Below, in pieces: positions 45,068 through 55,140 of a stretch of 64,000 nucleotides of DNA (position 1 is its first letter; the number at the start of each line of letters is the position of its first letter). Origin of the DNA: Roseiarcus sp963820775 (lineage in GTDB: Bacteria > Pseudomonadota > Alphaproteobacteria > Rhizobiales > Beijerinckiaceae); contig CAWGBF010000002.1 in NCBI GenBank assembly GCA_963820775.1, positions 306,661-370,660 of the forward strand. The letters run 5' to 3'. The notes under the pieces are model-generated. The model was given only the letters and a program-made list of their open reading frames with translations. It was not told where the DNA came from and ran no database searches. Position numbers and translations under genes: made by a program.

Positions 45068-46844
45068 TGAGCGGGTGACGACGGCGCATCGCGCCAAGCT
45101 GGCCTATGTTTATGTTCGGCAATCGTCACTACACCAAGTGAGGCAGCACCAAGAGAGCACGCAGCTGCAATATCGGCTGGTCGATCGCACCATTGCTCTG
45201 GGGTGGCCCCACGAGCGCGTGCAAGTCATAGACGAGGATCTCGGCAAATCAGGCGCTGGCAGTGTGGAGCGCAACGGCTTCCAGAAATTGATCGCCGAGA
45301 TCGGCCTCGGCAATGCCGGGCTCGTAGTCAGCCTCGACGCTTCGCGGCTCGCCCGCAACAATCGCGATTGGCATCAGTTGCTTGAGCTCTGCTCGGTGTT
45401 CGGGGTGCTGATCGCGGATGGCGAGCGCCTCTACGACCCGCGCGCCTACCACGACCGTCTGCTGCTCGGTCTGTCCGGCATCATGAGCGAGGCCGAGCTT
45501 CACCAAATCCGGATGCGCCTTCATCAGGGAGAGCGTCAGAAAGCGGCACGCGGCGAATTGCGCTTGCCGTTGCCCGCTGGACTTGCTCACGACCGGGGCG
45601 GGACCATCATCCTTAATCCGGACGAAGAGGTGCAGGCGCGCCTCAACCTCGTCTTCGCCAAGTTCAGGGAGTTGCAAAGCGCGCGGAGCGTGATGGGCTT
45701 CCTGCGCACGAGCGGATTGCCACTGCCGGTCCGACCCGTGCTCGGACCATCACCGCACGACGTCGTCTGGCGCGACGCTGACAGTGCACGGGTTCGCGGC
45801 GTTCTTCAGAATCCGGCCTATGCTGGGGCTTATGTTTACGGCCGTCGGCAGAAGGACGCGAGCCAATGCCGCCGCGGTTCGGTTGGGGGAACCGTCAAGG
45901 TGGCAATCGCGGATTGGGCGGTTTGCCTGAAAGCCGCTCACCCTGGTTACATCGGCTGGGAGGAGTTCATGGCCAATCAGCGCCGCTTGGCGGACAACGC
46001 CAACCGCTACGAAGCGGGACACACCGGCGTGCCGCGCAAAGGTTCGGCGTTGCTACAGGGCATCGCAATCTGCGGCCGTTGTGGACGTCACATGAGCCTG
46101 CGCTACACGGGGCCGAATGGCGACTACCCGGTCTATTGCTGCCGGTTCGATCGCGATCAGCGAGGCGGCGCGCTGTGCCAGGAAGTGCGCGCCTTGCCGG
46201 TCGACGCGCTCGTTGAGCGTCTCCTGCTCGATGCCCTCGTCCCGGATCAAATCGCCATCGCGATCGCCGCGATGGGGCAGCTGGAGGAGGAGAGCCGGCA
46301 GCTCGAGCGGCAATGGACTCTTCGCCGAGAGCGCGCCCGCTACGAGGCCGAGCGGGCGCGCCGCCAATATGATGCCGTTGAGCCTGAGAATCGTCTCGTC
46401 GCGCGCTCGCTCGAGCGAACCTGGGAGGAGAAGCTGCGTGACGTCGACGCTATCGAGGAGGAGCACGCGCGCTGGCGTTCGCAAGAACCACTCGGCAACG
46501 GTGCGGCAGACCGCGCAGAGTTACAGGCCTTGGGTGAGAACTTGCCGCGGATCTGGCATGCCGTCACCACGGCGGCAGCCGACCGCAAGCGCATTCTGCG
46601 CTTTGTTGTGCGCGAAGTCGTGCTCGATCAAAGGCGGGCGCAAGGTCAGGTCTGGCTGAAGATTGTCTGGCAAACCGGCGCAACCAGCGAGCACTGCTTG
46701 CAGCGGCGCGTTCACACCTACCATGACTATATCGATCTTGAACGGCTGCGGCGGCGGATCACGGAGCTCAATAACGCCGGCAAGATGGACAAGGAGATCG
46801 CCGCATCACTAAACCAAGAAGGCTTCGTCGCCGCCCGCTTCTGA
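45042..46844 (+). CDS. Large serine recombinase 1 of the istB insertion (short)
   Basis: About 600 residues from a GTG at 45042 with GGGAGA upstream. Catalytic domain: LAYVYVRQSSLHQVRQH with the nucleophilic Ser, DEDLGKSGAG and LDASRLARNNRDWHQLLE. Recombinase domain and zinc ribbon: ICGRCGRHMSLRY and YCCRFDRD. Coiled-coil-like EEESRQLERQWTLRRERARYE. The protein ends at EIAASLNQEGFVAARF. Relatives normally continue after this motif with about 100 residues including a helix-turn-helix, so this one looks C-terminally truncated. The second recombinase begins 52 bp later. Confidence 0.82.
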   Translation: MLIAARVADERVTTAHRAKLAYVYVRQSSLHQVRQHQESTQLQYRLVDRTIALGWPHERVQVIDEDLGKSGAGSVERNGFQKLIAEIGLGNAGLVVSLDASRLARNNRDWHQLLELCSVFGVLIADGERLYDPRAYHDRLLLGLSGIMSEAELHQIRMRLHQGERQKAARGELRLPLPAGLAHDRGGTIILNPDEEVQARLNLVFAKFRELQSARSVMGFLRTSGLPLPVRPVLGPSPHDVVWRDADSARVRGVLQNPAYAGAYVYGRRQKDASQCRRGSVGGTVKVAIADWAVCLKAAHPGYIGWEEFMANQRRLADNANRYEAGHTGVPRKGSALLQGIAICGRCGRHMSLRYTGPNGDYPVYCCRFDRDQRGGALCQEVRALPVDALVERLLLDALVPDQIAIAIAAMGQLEEESRQLERQWTLRRERARYEAERARRQYDAVEPENRLVARSLERTWEEKLRDVDAIEEEHARWRSQEPLGNGAADRAELQALGENLPRIWHAVTTAAADRKRILRFVVREVVLDQRRAQGQVWLKIVWQTGATSEHCLQRRVHTYHDYIDLERLRRRITELNNAGKMDKEIAASLNQEGFVAARF

Positions 46845-46895
46845 CGGAGGCTCTTTCGCGGAAAGTCTCGACTTCGATCCGGAAGGAGGCGCGCC

Positions 46896-48977
46896 ATGAG
46901 CCGGGTCGAGGCTGATCATCTCGCCCGGGAGGCGATTGTCTACGTCCGCCAGTCGACGATCGACCAGGTGAACAACAACGTCGAGAGCCGTCGACGGCAG
47001 TATGGACTGGTCGAGCGAGCCCGACAGCTTGGCTGGGCCAACGTCAGTGTCATTGATGACGATCTCGGCCGTTCGGGCTCCGGCGTCAGCCGCCCCGGGT
47101 TTGAGAAGCTTCTGGCGGCGATCTGCGACGGCCGGGTCGGCGCGGTGGTGTCGATCGAGGCGTCGCGCCTGGCCCGCAACGGACGAGACTGGCACACGCT
47201 GCTGGAGTTCTGCGGCCTCGTCGGGACGCTGATCGCCGACGAGGACGGCGTCTACGATCCCCGTCTTCCAAACGACCGGCTCCTGCTCGGCATGAAGGGA
47301 ACGATGAGCGAGATGGAGCTGACCATCCTGCGCCAGCGCGCCCATGAAGCGCTCAAACAGAAAGCGCGACGCGGCGAGCTCTTCACATCGGTCGCGATTG
47401 GCTATGTGCGCAGCAAATCGGACCGGATCGAGAAGGATCCGGACCTTCGCGTGCGCGAAGCGCTCGCATTGGTCTTCCGCAAGTTCGCCGAGATGCAGAG
47501 CGTGCGGCAGGTGCATCTTTGGTTCCGGCAGGAAAGTATCGCGCTGCCCGCCGTCGACCATGGACCTGAAGGCCGACATTTGCAGTGGAAAGCCCCGGTC
47601 TACAATACAATCCTTCACATCCTAACCAACCCGATCTACGCCGGCGCCTATGCTTATGGTCGGTCGATGAGCAAGACGAGAATCGAGAATGGCCGAAAGC
47701 GGGTCATGCGCGGTCTTCCGGTCGAACAGTCTGAATGGGATGTTTTGATCCGCGATCACCATCAGGGTTATATCGGCTGGGACGCCTTCGAGAGGAATCA
47801 GCGCCTGATCAAGGACAACGCAAACGGCAAGAGCTTTGCGAGCCGGGGCGCTGTGCGGCGGGGAGAAGCCTTGCTCGCCGGCTTGTTCCGCTGCGGCCAT
47901 TGCGGTCGGAAGCTGCATGTCGCCTACGGCGGAACGAAGGGCGATGTCGCGCGCTATCACTGCCGAGGCGCTTCCATCAACCACGGGACCGAGCGCTGCA
48001 TTGGCTTCGGCAGTCTTCGCGTCGACGCCGCAGTCGCCGCCGAGGTCGTGGAGCGCATTCAGCCTCTCGGCGTCGAAGCGGCCCTGGCGGCTCTTCAAGC
48101 GCGAGGACGCGAAGACGGCGAGAAGCATCGACAGGTCGAGCTGGCGCTCGAGCAGGCGCGTTTCGAGGCTGTGCACGCTCGACGGCAATATGACGCCGTC
48201 GATCCCGACAACCGTCTGGTCGCGGGCGAACTCGAGCGGCGCTGGAACGAGCGCCTGAAAGAAGAGCGACGCCTTCAGGATGAGCTCACAGCGCTCAGTG
48301 TTGCGCCGTTGAATGGCGTAACTCCAGGCGAGCGAGAGGCGCTGCTCCGGCTCGGCGCTGACGTCGAACGCGCCTGGCATGCGGAAGGGGCGACCATAGC
48401 CACGCGCAAACGGATCGTTCGCATGCTGATCGAAGAGATCGTCGTGCGCACGGAGGATGACGGTCTCGATCTCGTCATCCGCTGGGCGGGCGAGGATCAT
48501 ACGGCTCTACGCGTCCGCAAGAACCGCACGGGCGAGCACCGCTGGCGCGTCGACGCCGACGTTGTCGATCTGGTGCGGGCGATGGCCCGGCAGATGCCGG
48601 ACATGGGGATTGCGGCTGCTCTCAATCGGGCTGGCAAGACGACGACCAAGGGGCATTCGTGGACCCGAACGCGGGTGGCCTCCCTACGCAAGGATCACAA
48701 CATCGTCGTCTATCGAGAGGGCGAACGTGCCGAGCGAGGAGAGGTCACGCTTGACGAGGCGGCAGAGGTTTTGTCGGTCAGTCCGGCGACTGTTCGTCGC
48801 CTGATTGTCGAAGGCGCATTGCCTGCGAACCAATCCTGCAAAGGCGGCCCCTGGGCCATTCGAGCCTCCGATCTTGGGCGCGCGGAGGTGGCCCGGGAGG
48901 CCGAGCGACGAAGAAAGCGCTCTCGGATAGGTCCGCCGTCTGAAGACGAGCCAGAGCTAGCCCTGAACTTTCAATGA
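46896..48977 (+). CDS. Large serine recombinase 2 of the istB insertion (full length)
   Basis: 693 residues; GGAAGGAGGCGCGCC precedes the ATG. Catalytic domain: AIVYVRQSTIDQVNNN with the Ser, IDDDLGRSGSG and IEASRLARNGRDWHTLLE. Zinc ribbon: FRCGHCGRKLHVAYGG, YHCRGASINHGTERC. A helical coiled region and a C-terminal excisionase-like helix-turn-helix follow (VTLDEAAEVLSVSPATVRRLIVEGALPA). Complete and well conserved, so it is the likely active enzyme. It shares fold and order with recombinase 1 but is clearly a different subfamily. Confidence 0.9.
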   Translation: MSRVEADHLAREAIVYVRQSTIDQVNNNVESRRRQYGLVERARQLGWANVSVIDDDLGRSGSGVSRPGFEKLLAAICDGRVGAVVSIEASRLARNGRDWHTLLEFCGLVGTLIADEDGVYDPRLPNDRLLLGMKGTMSEMELTILRQRAHEALKQKARRGELFTSVAIGYVRSKSDRIEKDPDLRVREALALVFRKFAEMQSVRQVHLWFRQESIALPAVDHGPEGRHLQWKAPVYNTILHILTNPIYAGAYAYGRSMSKTRIENGRKRVMRGLPVEQSEWDVLIRDHHQGYIGWDAFERNQRLIKDNANGKSFASRGAVRRGEALLAGLFRCGHCGRKLHVAYGGTKGDVARYHCRGASINHGTERCIGFGSLRVDAAVAAEVVERIQPLGVEAALAALQARGREDGEKHRQVELALEQARFEAVHARRQYDAVDPDNRLVAGELERRWNERLKEERRLQDELTALSVAPLNGVTPGEREALLRLGADVERAWHAEGATIATRKRIVRMLIEEIVVRTEDDGLDLVIRWAGEDHTALRVRKNRTGEHRWRVDADVVDLVRAMARQMPDMGIAAALNRAGKTTTKGHSWTRTRVASLRKDHNIVVYREGERAERGEVTLDEAAEVLSVSPATVRRLIVEGALPANQSCKGGPWAIRASDLGRAEVAREAERRRKRSRIGPPSEDEPELALNFQ

Positions 48978-48993
48978 CATGGTGAGGTGAGCA

Positions 48994-49329
48994 TTATGAG
49001 TCGGGCTCGGGTCCGCCGACCAGGACGACGTTGCGCTGCTGGGCGATGAATTCGCCGCCGGCCAGATCGCGCACGAGAGCCTCGTTGATCGGCGTGTTCT
49101 TGAACGTGAAGTCGTCGACATCCTTGGCCAGCGGCAGCTTGGCGACGGTGAGCTGGTATTTGATCGAGCGCGCCTGCTTCTCTGAGATCTCGGCATTCAG
49201 GAGATCGCCGACGAAGCGCTGCGGCTCGTGCTTGCGCTTGATCGCCGTGGCCAGCGTCTCGTCGTAGGCGCTCCTCATCCCGTAGAGCTTGAGGCTGCTC
49301 ATCATGTCGAGGACTTCGGTTCTTTCCAT
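48994..49329 (-). pseudogene. istB: istB N-terminal part
   Basis: 111 codons: MERTEVLDMMSSLKLYGMRS through NVVLVGGP, the beginning of the IS21 helper ATPase up to the first residues of Walker A. After GGP the sequence turns into unrelated EPDS and a stop, where the inserted recombinase unit begins. The start lies 3 bp after the istA stop, as usual in this family. Confidence 0.85.
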
Positions 49330-49332
49330 GGG

Positions 49333-50828
49333 TCAGGCGCTCCTGAGTTGATCGTAGCGGGCGCAGTCGGCGATCGGTGCGTGGCGGAGCCGCAAAGCGT
49401 CGGGCGTCATGATCGTCGCCGCCGGTCCAGGATCGCGCTGACGCGCGAGGATGTTGATGACGACGTCGGCCGAATGGACGCCCTCGGACAGCGCCTGGAG
49501 GCAGGCGGCCTCGACCGCGGGCAATCCGTCGGTGAGCACCGCGGCGAGGATTTTGACCATCTGCCGGTCGCCGTCGTCGGACCCGGCAAGCTTGCGCCGC
49601 ACGCGGTCCAGCGCCGTCGGCAGCACCCAGTCCTTGAACGGCGCGCCGTTGCGCAGAGCGCCCGGCTTGCGCGCCAGAACCGGCACGTAATGCCAGGGAT
49701 CGTAGACCGTCTCGCCGCGCCCGTAACAGCGCGGATGCTCCGCCACAATGCGCCCGTCCTGGCGGATCACGATGCGATCGGCGTAGGCATGGATTTCGAC
49801 CGGGCGGCCGACCGCGCTGGCGCTCACCGAGTATTTGTTGTTGTCGAACCGCACCAGGCAGGTCTTCGACACCGAGGCCGGCAGCGCATGGAACCCGTCG
49901 AAGCGGCCGCGATAGGGAATGAGCTTCGGCCGCTCCTCCTCGAAGACCTCCCAGATCGTTGTGTCGGGACGTTCGGGATGGGGATGCGCCTTGGCCCAGG
50001 CGATGCATTTGTCCATGAGCCAGGCGTTCAGCTCGTCATAGCTCTTGACGCGCAAGCGCGGCGTGAAGAAGCGCTCGCGCACGAGGCCGACCTGGTTCTC
50101 GACTTGGCCCTTCTCCCAGCCCGACGCCGGCGTGCAGGCGACCGGCTCGACAAGATGGTGCGAGCACATCTGGAGGAAGCGGCGATTGTATTGCCGATCC
50201 TTGCCGATGAAGATCGTCTCCACCGCCGTCTTCATGTTGTCGTAGATGCCGCGCGAGCAGGCGCCCCTGAAGAATGCAAACGCCCGCTCATGGGCGTCGA
50301 AAACCATCTCCTGCGTTTCGCGCGGATAGGCGCGCACCAGCATCATGCGGCTATGGCAGAGGCGAACGTGCGCGACCTTCACGGTCGTCGTCACCCCGTC
50401 CATCACAACGATCTCGTGGCTCCAATCGAACTGGTAGGCCTCGCCCGGCGCAAACGACAGCGGCACATAGGCGCTCGCCGTCGCGCTCGCGCGCTCCTTG
50501 CTCCAAGCCCGGGCGTAGCGGCGAACCGCGTCATAGCCGCCCTCATAGCCGAGCGCACGCAGCTCCTCGAAGACCCGAATGAGCGTCAACCGCTCGCGCG
50601 CCGGCTTGCCGTCATTCTCCAAAAGCAATGAATCAAGCCGCTCGCGCCAAGGCCGGATTTTCGGCTGGGGTTGGACGTCGCGCTGATAATGGAACTCGGT
50701 GGCGTTCGAGCGAATGACCTTCCGCACGACCTTGCGCGATAAGTGCAACTCGCGGCAGATCTCCTTGATCGGCTTGCCAAGAAAAAGTACGCCCGGCGTA
50801 TCTTGGCAATCGTCTCCACAACCAGCAT
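49333..50828 (-). pseudogene. istA: IS21 transposase IstA, frameshift near N-terminus
   Basis: The main frame (471 residues ending at 49333) has the helix-turn-helix end HLSRKVVRKVIRS, the first catalytic Asp in EAYQFDWSHEIV, SRGIYDNMKTAV with the second Asp, and EKGQVENQVGLVRERFF with the Glu. The true start at 50828 (MLVVETIAKIRRAYF) is in another frame; in TACTTTTTCTTGGC one base is missing, near 50786. Without correction only an internal TTG start is available and most of the DNA-binding domain is lost. Confidence 0.8.
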
Positions 50829-50942
50829 CTCGAACTCGGCCCCCTAAGAAATCAGGAGGCCTGTGTGGACCCTTATCCCCGGGGTTCCGATTGGATGCCG
50901 ATCACCCCGAAAACGGGGTCCTTATTCCATGCCGATTCACAT

Positions 50943-52161
50943 TCTGTCATGCGCTTCGCCGCGCGGCCTGTGGGGGCGCAAAGCAATAGTGGCACGCCTT
51001 TGGCCGCGAGGATCTTAAGGATTTGAATTGACGATCGTCGTCTTGCCGACACCCGGCTCGCCAGTAATCACCAGTGCCTTCGCCACCAGCGCCAAGCGGA
51101 TCGCCGCCCTCTGACTGTAGGCGAGTTGCAGTTCGCTGCGCTTTTCGATCCAAGGGACTGCCTTCTCTTCGTCAATCCATGGCCAGGGCAGCCTACCGTT
51201 CACGATGCGGATCAGCCGATCGGCGATCACCTGCTCCGCCCTGTAGAGGCCAGCCAGGAACGTGCAGGCGGTGTCGCCGACCTTGTCGGCAATCACGGCG
51301 CCCTCGGATTGTTCAAGCTCGAGGGCCGTTAGGATCAATTCCTTCGGCGCTTCGAGCAGTTCTTCGGCAAGCGGAATCAATTGATCCGTCGGCAATCCAC
51401 GATGACCCGCCAAACCCGGCCGCGGCAGCAATCAGCACGAGGATCGGTTGCGACCCCTCGTCCATTGCCTCGGTCAGGGCGTAGGATATTCCGGCGCGCA
51501 GTCGAATCATGGCGGTCTTTTCGATGCCGAGCTTCATCGCGATCGCGTCGGCGCTCTTGAAACCAATCCCTCGGATGTCTCGGGCAAGCCGATAGGGGTT
51601 CTCGGTCATCACCTGCACGGCGTCCGCGCCGTAGGTCTTGAAGATGCGAACCGCCCGGGCGGTGCCGACCCCGTTGCTGTGAAGGAAGGCCATGATCTCC
51701 CGGACGATCTTCTGCTCGGCCCAGGCGTCCGTAATCCGCTTGGCTCGAAGCACGCCAATGCCAGTCACCTCCCGAAGCCGATCGGGCTCGGCCTCGATGA
51801 CGTCGAAGACCTTGTCTCCAAAGGCCTTGACCATCTTCTTGGCGTAGGCCGGGCCGATGCCCCGGATCATCCCGGAGCCGAGATATTTCTCGATCCCGTC
51901 GATCGAGCTCGGCGCCGAGGTCTTGAGAAACCGCGCCTTGAACTGCTGACCGTGAGCGCGATCGTTAATCCATTCGCCGGATGCGGTGATCCACTCGCCA
52001 GCGGAGATGACGCCCGCGTGGCGGACGACGGTCACCAGATCGCGCTGGCCGCGCGCTTTCGCCCGGAGAACGCAAAAGCCGTTCTCAGCGTTGTGGAAGG
52101 TGACGCGCTCGACGAGTTCGGCGAGCACTTCCTGGGTCGATGGCTCAGATCTGGACCTCAT
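50943..52161 (-). pseudogene. RecD2-like helicase, frameshifted and cut by IS21
   Basis: The start at 52161 (MRSRSEPSTQEVLAELVERV) leads into the OB-like N-terminal domain and helix-hairpin-helix region (GSGMIRGIGPAYAKKMVKAFG, GIGFKSADAIAMKLG). The frame breaks near 51430. The next frame has LPTDQLIPLAEELLEAPKEL and Walker A GEPGVGKTTIVNS. A second indel near 51028 is followed by LKILAAKGVPLLLCAPTGRAAKRMTE in a third frame, then the IS21 end at 50941. Only the first half of this ATP-dependent DNA helicase remains, so it is non-functional. Confidence 0.82.
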
Positions 52162-52327
52162 GCGGATTGCCAGAACATCCCTTCTTATCTCTCGGTGTGC
52201 AGTTGTGACATCGCGAGCCGAACACGTCAGCCTCCGTGACCCTTGGACCATAGTTTTGCCAAAGCCGGTTGCAATCGGGGAGCCCATGTACGTCCGGACA
52301 TGACAATGTCCCCGCGAGGCTGCAGCC

Positions 52328-52413
52328 ATGTCCACCAGTCAGAGCATTCAGGGACTTATCAAGTGGTCGCAGCGCGGAGAGTGGCGTGACAACTTCGAGA
52401 CGGCGCTGGAGCG
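52328..52413 (+). pseudogene. N-terminal fragment of an unknown protein
   Basis: From the ATG at 52328: MSTSQSIQGLIKWSQRGEWR and then DNFETALE, after which sequence of the IS1182-type transposase begins in the opposite orientation. The fragment resembles the start of a family of about 200-residue alphaproteobacterial proteins, but too little is left to be sure. It is divergent from the RecD-like gene. Confidence 0.35.
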
Positions 52414-53638
52414 AAGAGCATTTCGACCTTCTTTCGTTCGCGACATGAGACGGCGTAGCCCTCCGTCTTTGCGATCGCACGGGCCTTGTCGCGAGCGACT
52501 TCATGAACAGAGCGCGCGATTTTGCGCGCAGGCACGTTCGGGCAGCACTGGGGCTTGAGCGCGCAGGCGTGGCAGTTCTGCTTGCGCGCGAAGTAGATCA
52601 TCGTGCCGTCCTTCGTCAGCCCGTCGCGTGGCTTGGGGAATGAGCGATGATATTTCTTCAGCTCTTTGCCGGCGGGACAGACATAGAGGTTGCCCCCTGG
52701 ATCGAAGGCGAAGTCGGCTCGCGGGAGAAGGTTCCGTCCGTGCGCTCGGACTTGTCCATCAGTTTCACATGCGGCTCGATTCCGCGCTCGTCCACCAGCC
52801 ACCCAACCATCTCGGCAGAGCCGTAACCCGCATCGGCGACCAGGCGCGACGGAGCGACTTCAAACTGTTCGGCCGTGCGGTCGAGCATCGTCTTGGCCGC
52901 GCCGACTTCAGCCTGGCGAATGGTCGTCGTCGCCTCGACGTCCATGATCACTGCATGCTTCAGATCGATGAGGTAGTTGTCGGAATAGGCATAACCGGCG
53001 ACGGAGTTGGCCGAAGCGGTGTAGCGGGCGGCCGGATCGGTCGGAGAGATCGCCTTCGGCTCGATGGGCGTCGCCCCGCCGAACGCCGCGTCGTCCAAGA
53101 CCGACAGATATTCGGCGACTGCACGACTGGAGGTCGGATCGAGGTCTTCGACCTTGGCGACGCTTCGCCGTCGATGCGCGTCCGCCACGATAATGCTGGC
53201 GTCGACCGCGAAAGCCTCGCCTCCCACGATCCTTTCTTTCATACAGCGCGCCACGACGGTCTCGAAGAGCTTGCGCAGGAGATCGCTCTCACGAAACCGG
53301 CCGTGGCGGTTCTTGGAGAAGGTCGAATGATCGGGGACGTCGCCATCGAGTCCCAATCGACAGAACCATCGGTAAGCCAGATTGAGGTGGACCTCCTCGC
53401 ACAATCGACGCTCGGAGCGAATGCCGAAGCCGTAGCCGACGATCAGCATACGCATCATCAGCTCGGGATCGATCGAAGGACGACCCGTCTCGCTGTAATA
53501 AGGCTCCGGATGCCTCCGGACCCCCGAAAGGTCCACAAAACGGTCGATCTTGCGAAGCAGGTGATTGTCCGGGACGTGCCGCTCGAGGCTGAAGCCGTAA
53601 AACAGCGCCTCCTGCATCACGCGCCGCCCGCCCATCAT
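52413..53638 (-). pseudogene. IS1182-type transposase, frameshifted and 3'-truncated
   Basis: The start at 53638 (MMGGRRVMQEALFYGFSLERHV) was chosen because GGAGCAGGAG precedes it. Frame 1: DLSGVRRHPEPYYSETGRPS, YRWFCRLGLDGDVPDHSTFSKNR, AFAVDASIIVADA with an Asp, and LVADAGYGSAEMVGWLV. Near 52737 the frame changes, one base missing in CGCGAGCCGAC; frame 2 has ADFAFDPGGNLYVCPAGKELK and the Cys-rich KQNCHACALKPQC. Homology ends at KKVEMLF near 52420, before the usual last 70 residues. Confidence 0.82.
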
Positions 53639-53765
53639 CGGCCGAATCTCCTGCTCCAAAGAGAAGAGAATCAGCGACCGGCGAAGCGATCAAGCAGAGT
53701 TTATGGAATGGCCCGCCCCTCCTTCCGGCGTCCTATGCTCGCCGGAGTTTCAGGAGGAGGAAGGG

Positions 53766-54800
53766 ATGGATATCTCTGTGCTTGGCATCGACCTCGGCAA
53801 GAACGTCTGCAGCGTGGTTGGGCTGGATGCGTCCGGCGCGGTTGTGATGCGGCGCAGGATGAGACGCGAGACGTTGATCGGGCTGGCGGAGAAGCTGCCT
53901 GCTTGCGTTGTCGGGATGGAAGCGTGCTGCGGCTCCCATCACCTCGGCCGTGTCTTCGCCAGCCACGGCCACGACGTCCGGTTGATGTCTCCTGAATATG
54001 TCCGACCCTACGTCAAGGCGCAGAAGAACGATGATCGCGACGCCGAGGGGATCGCGGAGGCGGCGACGCGGCCAACGATGCGCTTTGTCGAACTGAAGGG
54101 CCAGGACCAACTCGACATGCAGACGCTTCATCGATCGCGAGACCGTCTGGTCGGTGAGCGGACGGCTCTAATCAATCAGCTGCGCGCCATTCTGCTGGAG
54201 AGAGGGTTGGTCGCGCCGCAGGGCAAGTGGAAGCTCAAGCAGTTCCTGAACGTGCTGATGGACAAGCAAGGCGGAGCGAGCTTGAGCCCACGCATGATCC
54301 TGCTCGTCGAGGACGCCCGCGCGCAATGGGCGGAGCTCGATCGACGGATCGCAGCCTTTGATGCTGAGTTCGTTCGCTGGGCGAAGGAGAACGAAGAGGC
54401 TCGTCGGCTGACGACGATCCCTGGCTTCGGCCCGATCGTCGCGTCGGCGCTCGTCGCCGCTGTCGGTCGAGCGGAAAGTTTCAACCACGGTCGCGATCTC
54501 GCCGCATGGCTGGGCTTGGTTCCGAGGCAGTTCACTACCGGGGGTAAGCCGAAGCTGCTCGGAATCAGCAAGCGCGGCAACAAGTATCTGCGCAAACAAT
54601 TGATTCACGGGGCGCGCGCCGCGCTGCCCCATATCGCGGAGCGTGACACGCCGCTCGGCCGATGGGCGAAAGCGCTGATGGTGAGGGCCCATCGCAATGT
54701 CGCGGTCGTCGCCTTGGCCAACAAGCTGGCGAGGATCGCCTGGGCGGTGCTGCAGCGCGGGAAACCGTTTGACGCCAAAGCGGTATCCGTGGCCGCGTAG
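53766..54800 (+). CDS. IS110/IS1111-family transposase (intact)
   Basis: 344 residues from the ATG at 53766 with GAGGAGGAAGG upstream. The N-terminal DEDD (RuvC-like) domain: SVLGIDLGKNVCS (Asp), VVGMEACCGSHHLGR (Glu), KAQKNDDRDAEGIAEAA (two Asp). C-terminal Transposase_20 domain: RRLTTIPGFGPIVASALVAAV and LAAWLGLVPRQFTTGGK, with the conserved Ser region LGISKRGNKYLRKQL. These enzymes insert DNA without terminal repeats, guided by a bridge RNA from the element's non-coding end. All acidic residues are present, so it may be active. Confidence 0.9.
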   Translation: MDISVLGIDLGKNVCSVVGLDASGAVVMRRRMRRETLIGLAEKLPACVVGMEACCGSHHLGRVFASHGHDVRLMSPEYVRPYVKAQKNDDRDAEGIAEAATRPTMRFVELKGQDQLDMQTLHRSRDRLVGERTALINQLRAILLERGLVAPQGKWKLKQFLNVLMDKQGGASLSPRMILLVEDARAQWAELDRRIAAFDAEFVRWAKENEEARRLTTIPGFGPIVASALVAAVGRAESFNHGRDLAAWLGLVPRQFTTGGKPKLLGISKRGNKYLRKQLIHGARAALPHIAERDTPLGRWAKALMVRAHRNVAVVALANKLARIAWAVLQRGKPFDAKAVSVAA

Positions 54801-55125
54801 AGGTTCGCTCGGTCGGAGCGAAAGCGCTGGTCGTGCAAGCGGGGTTTGCGAGAGGGTGACGACGAGATGGCCTGACAGTCAAACGGCGCTCAGGAAGCCT
54901 GGTGTTGAAAACGGCGCACGACGCCGAAGAGTTTTATGAGGACCGGGGCGCGCGTATCTCCATCTTGGCCGGGAGGAGACCTCCGAGGCCGGATACGTTG
55001 AAGCAGACTGATCAGCCGCCGATCTCGACAAAACCCCTTGCAGACGGGGCGGGCCATACGTTTTCAACGCAATTCGTCGACTCCAGCCGTCCGGTGAGCG
55101 CAAAGAGCGGCCGTTCGCCGATGGC
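54801..55125 (+). other. Non-coding end of IS110 element, candidate bridge RNA region
   Basis: About 325 bases between the transposase stop and the CoA-transferase 3' end contain no supported frame. In the IS1111 group the bridge RNA is encoded in the non-coding segment after the transposase, and upstream of this transposase only about 70 bases are free. The segment has hairpin potential (for example GGTTCGCTCGGTCGGAGCGAAAG near 54803: TTCGCTC / GGAGCGAA). The element's right end cannot be fixed by eye. Confidence 0.35.
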
Positions 55126-55140
55126 ATGGCGAATAGAGCG

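Larger units (their letters stand above)
44269..50941 (-). mobile_element. IS21-family element interrupted by a recombinase unit
   Basis: Left end TGTCAATCGGCGCGG (from 44269) and right end, read on the minus strand from 50941, TGTGAATCGGCATGG are matching IS21-type termini, each followed by further ATCGGC repeats, the usual multiple transposase-binding sites. Inside are istA (49333-50828) and istB, but istB is split: its start is at 48994-49329 and its last 34 codons at 44424-44534. The intervening 4.4 kb carries a DUF5372-like frame, a small ORF and two serine recombinases on the plus strand. Flanks show no clear target duplication. The IS sits in a RecD-like gene on the right and against an IS110 scrap on the left. 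Confidence 0.75.

Noticed and set aside
49228..50631. Plus-strand 467-residue frame
   Set aside because: Exact antisense of istA, whose DDE motifs are clear.
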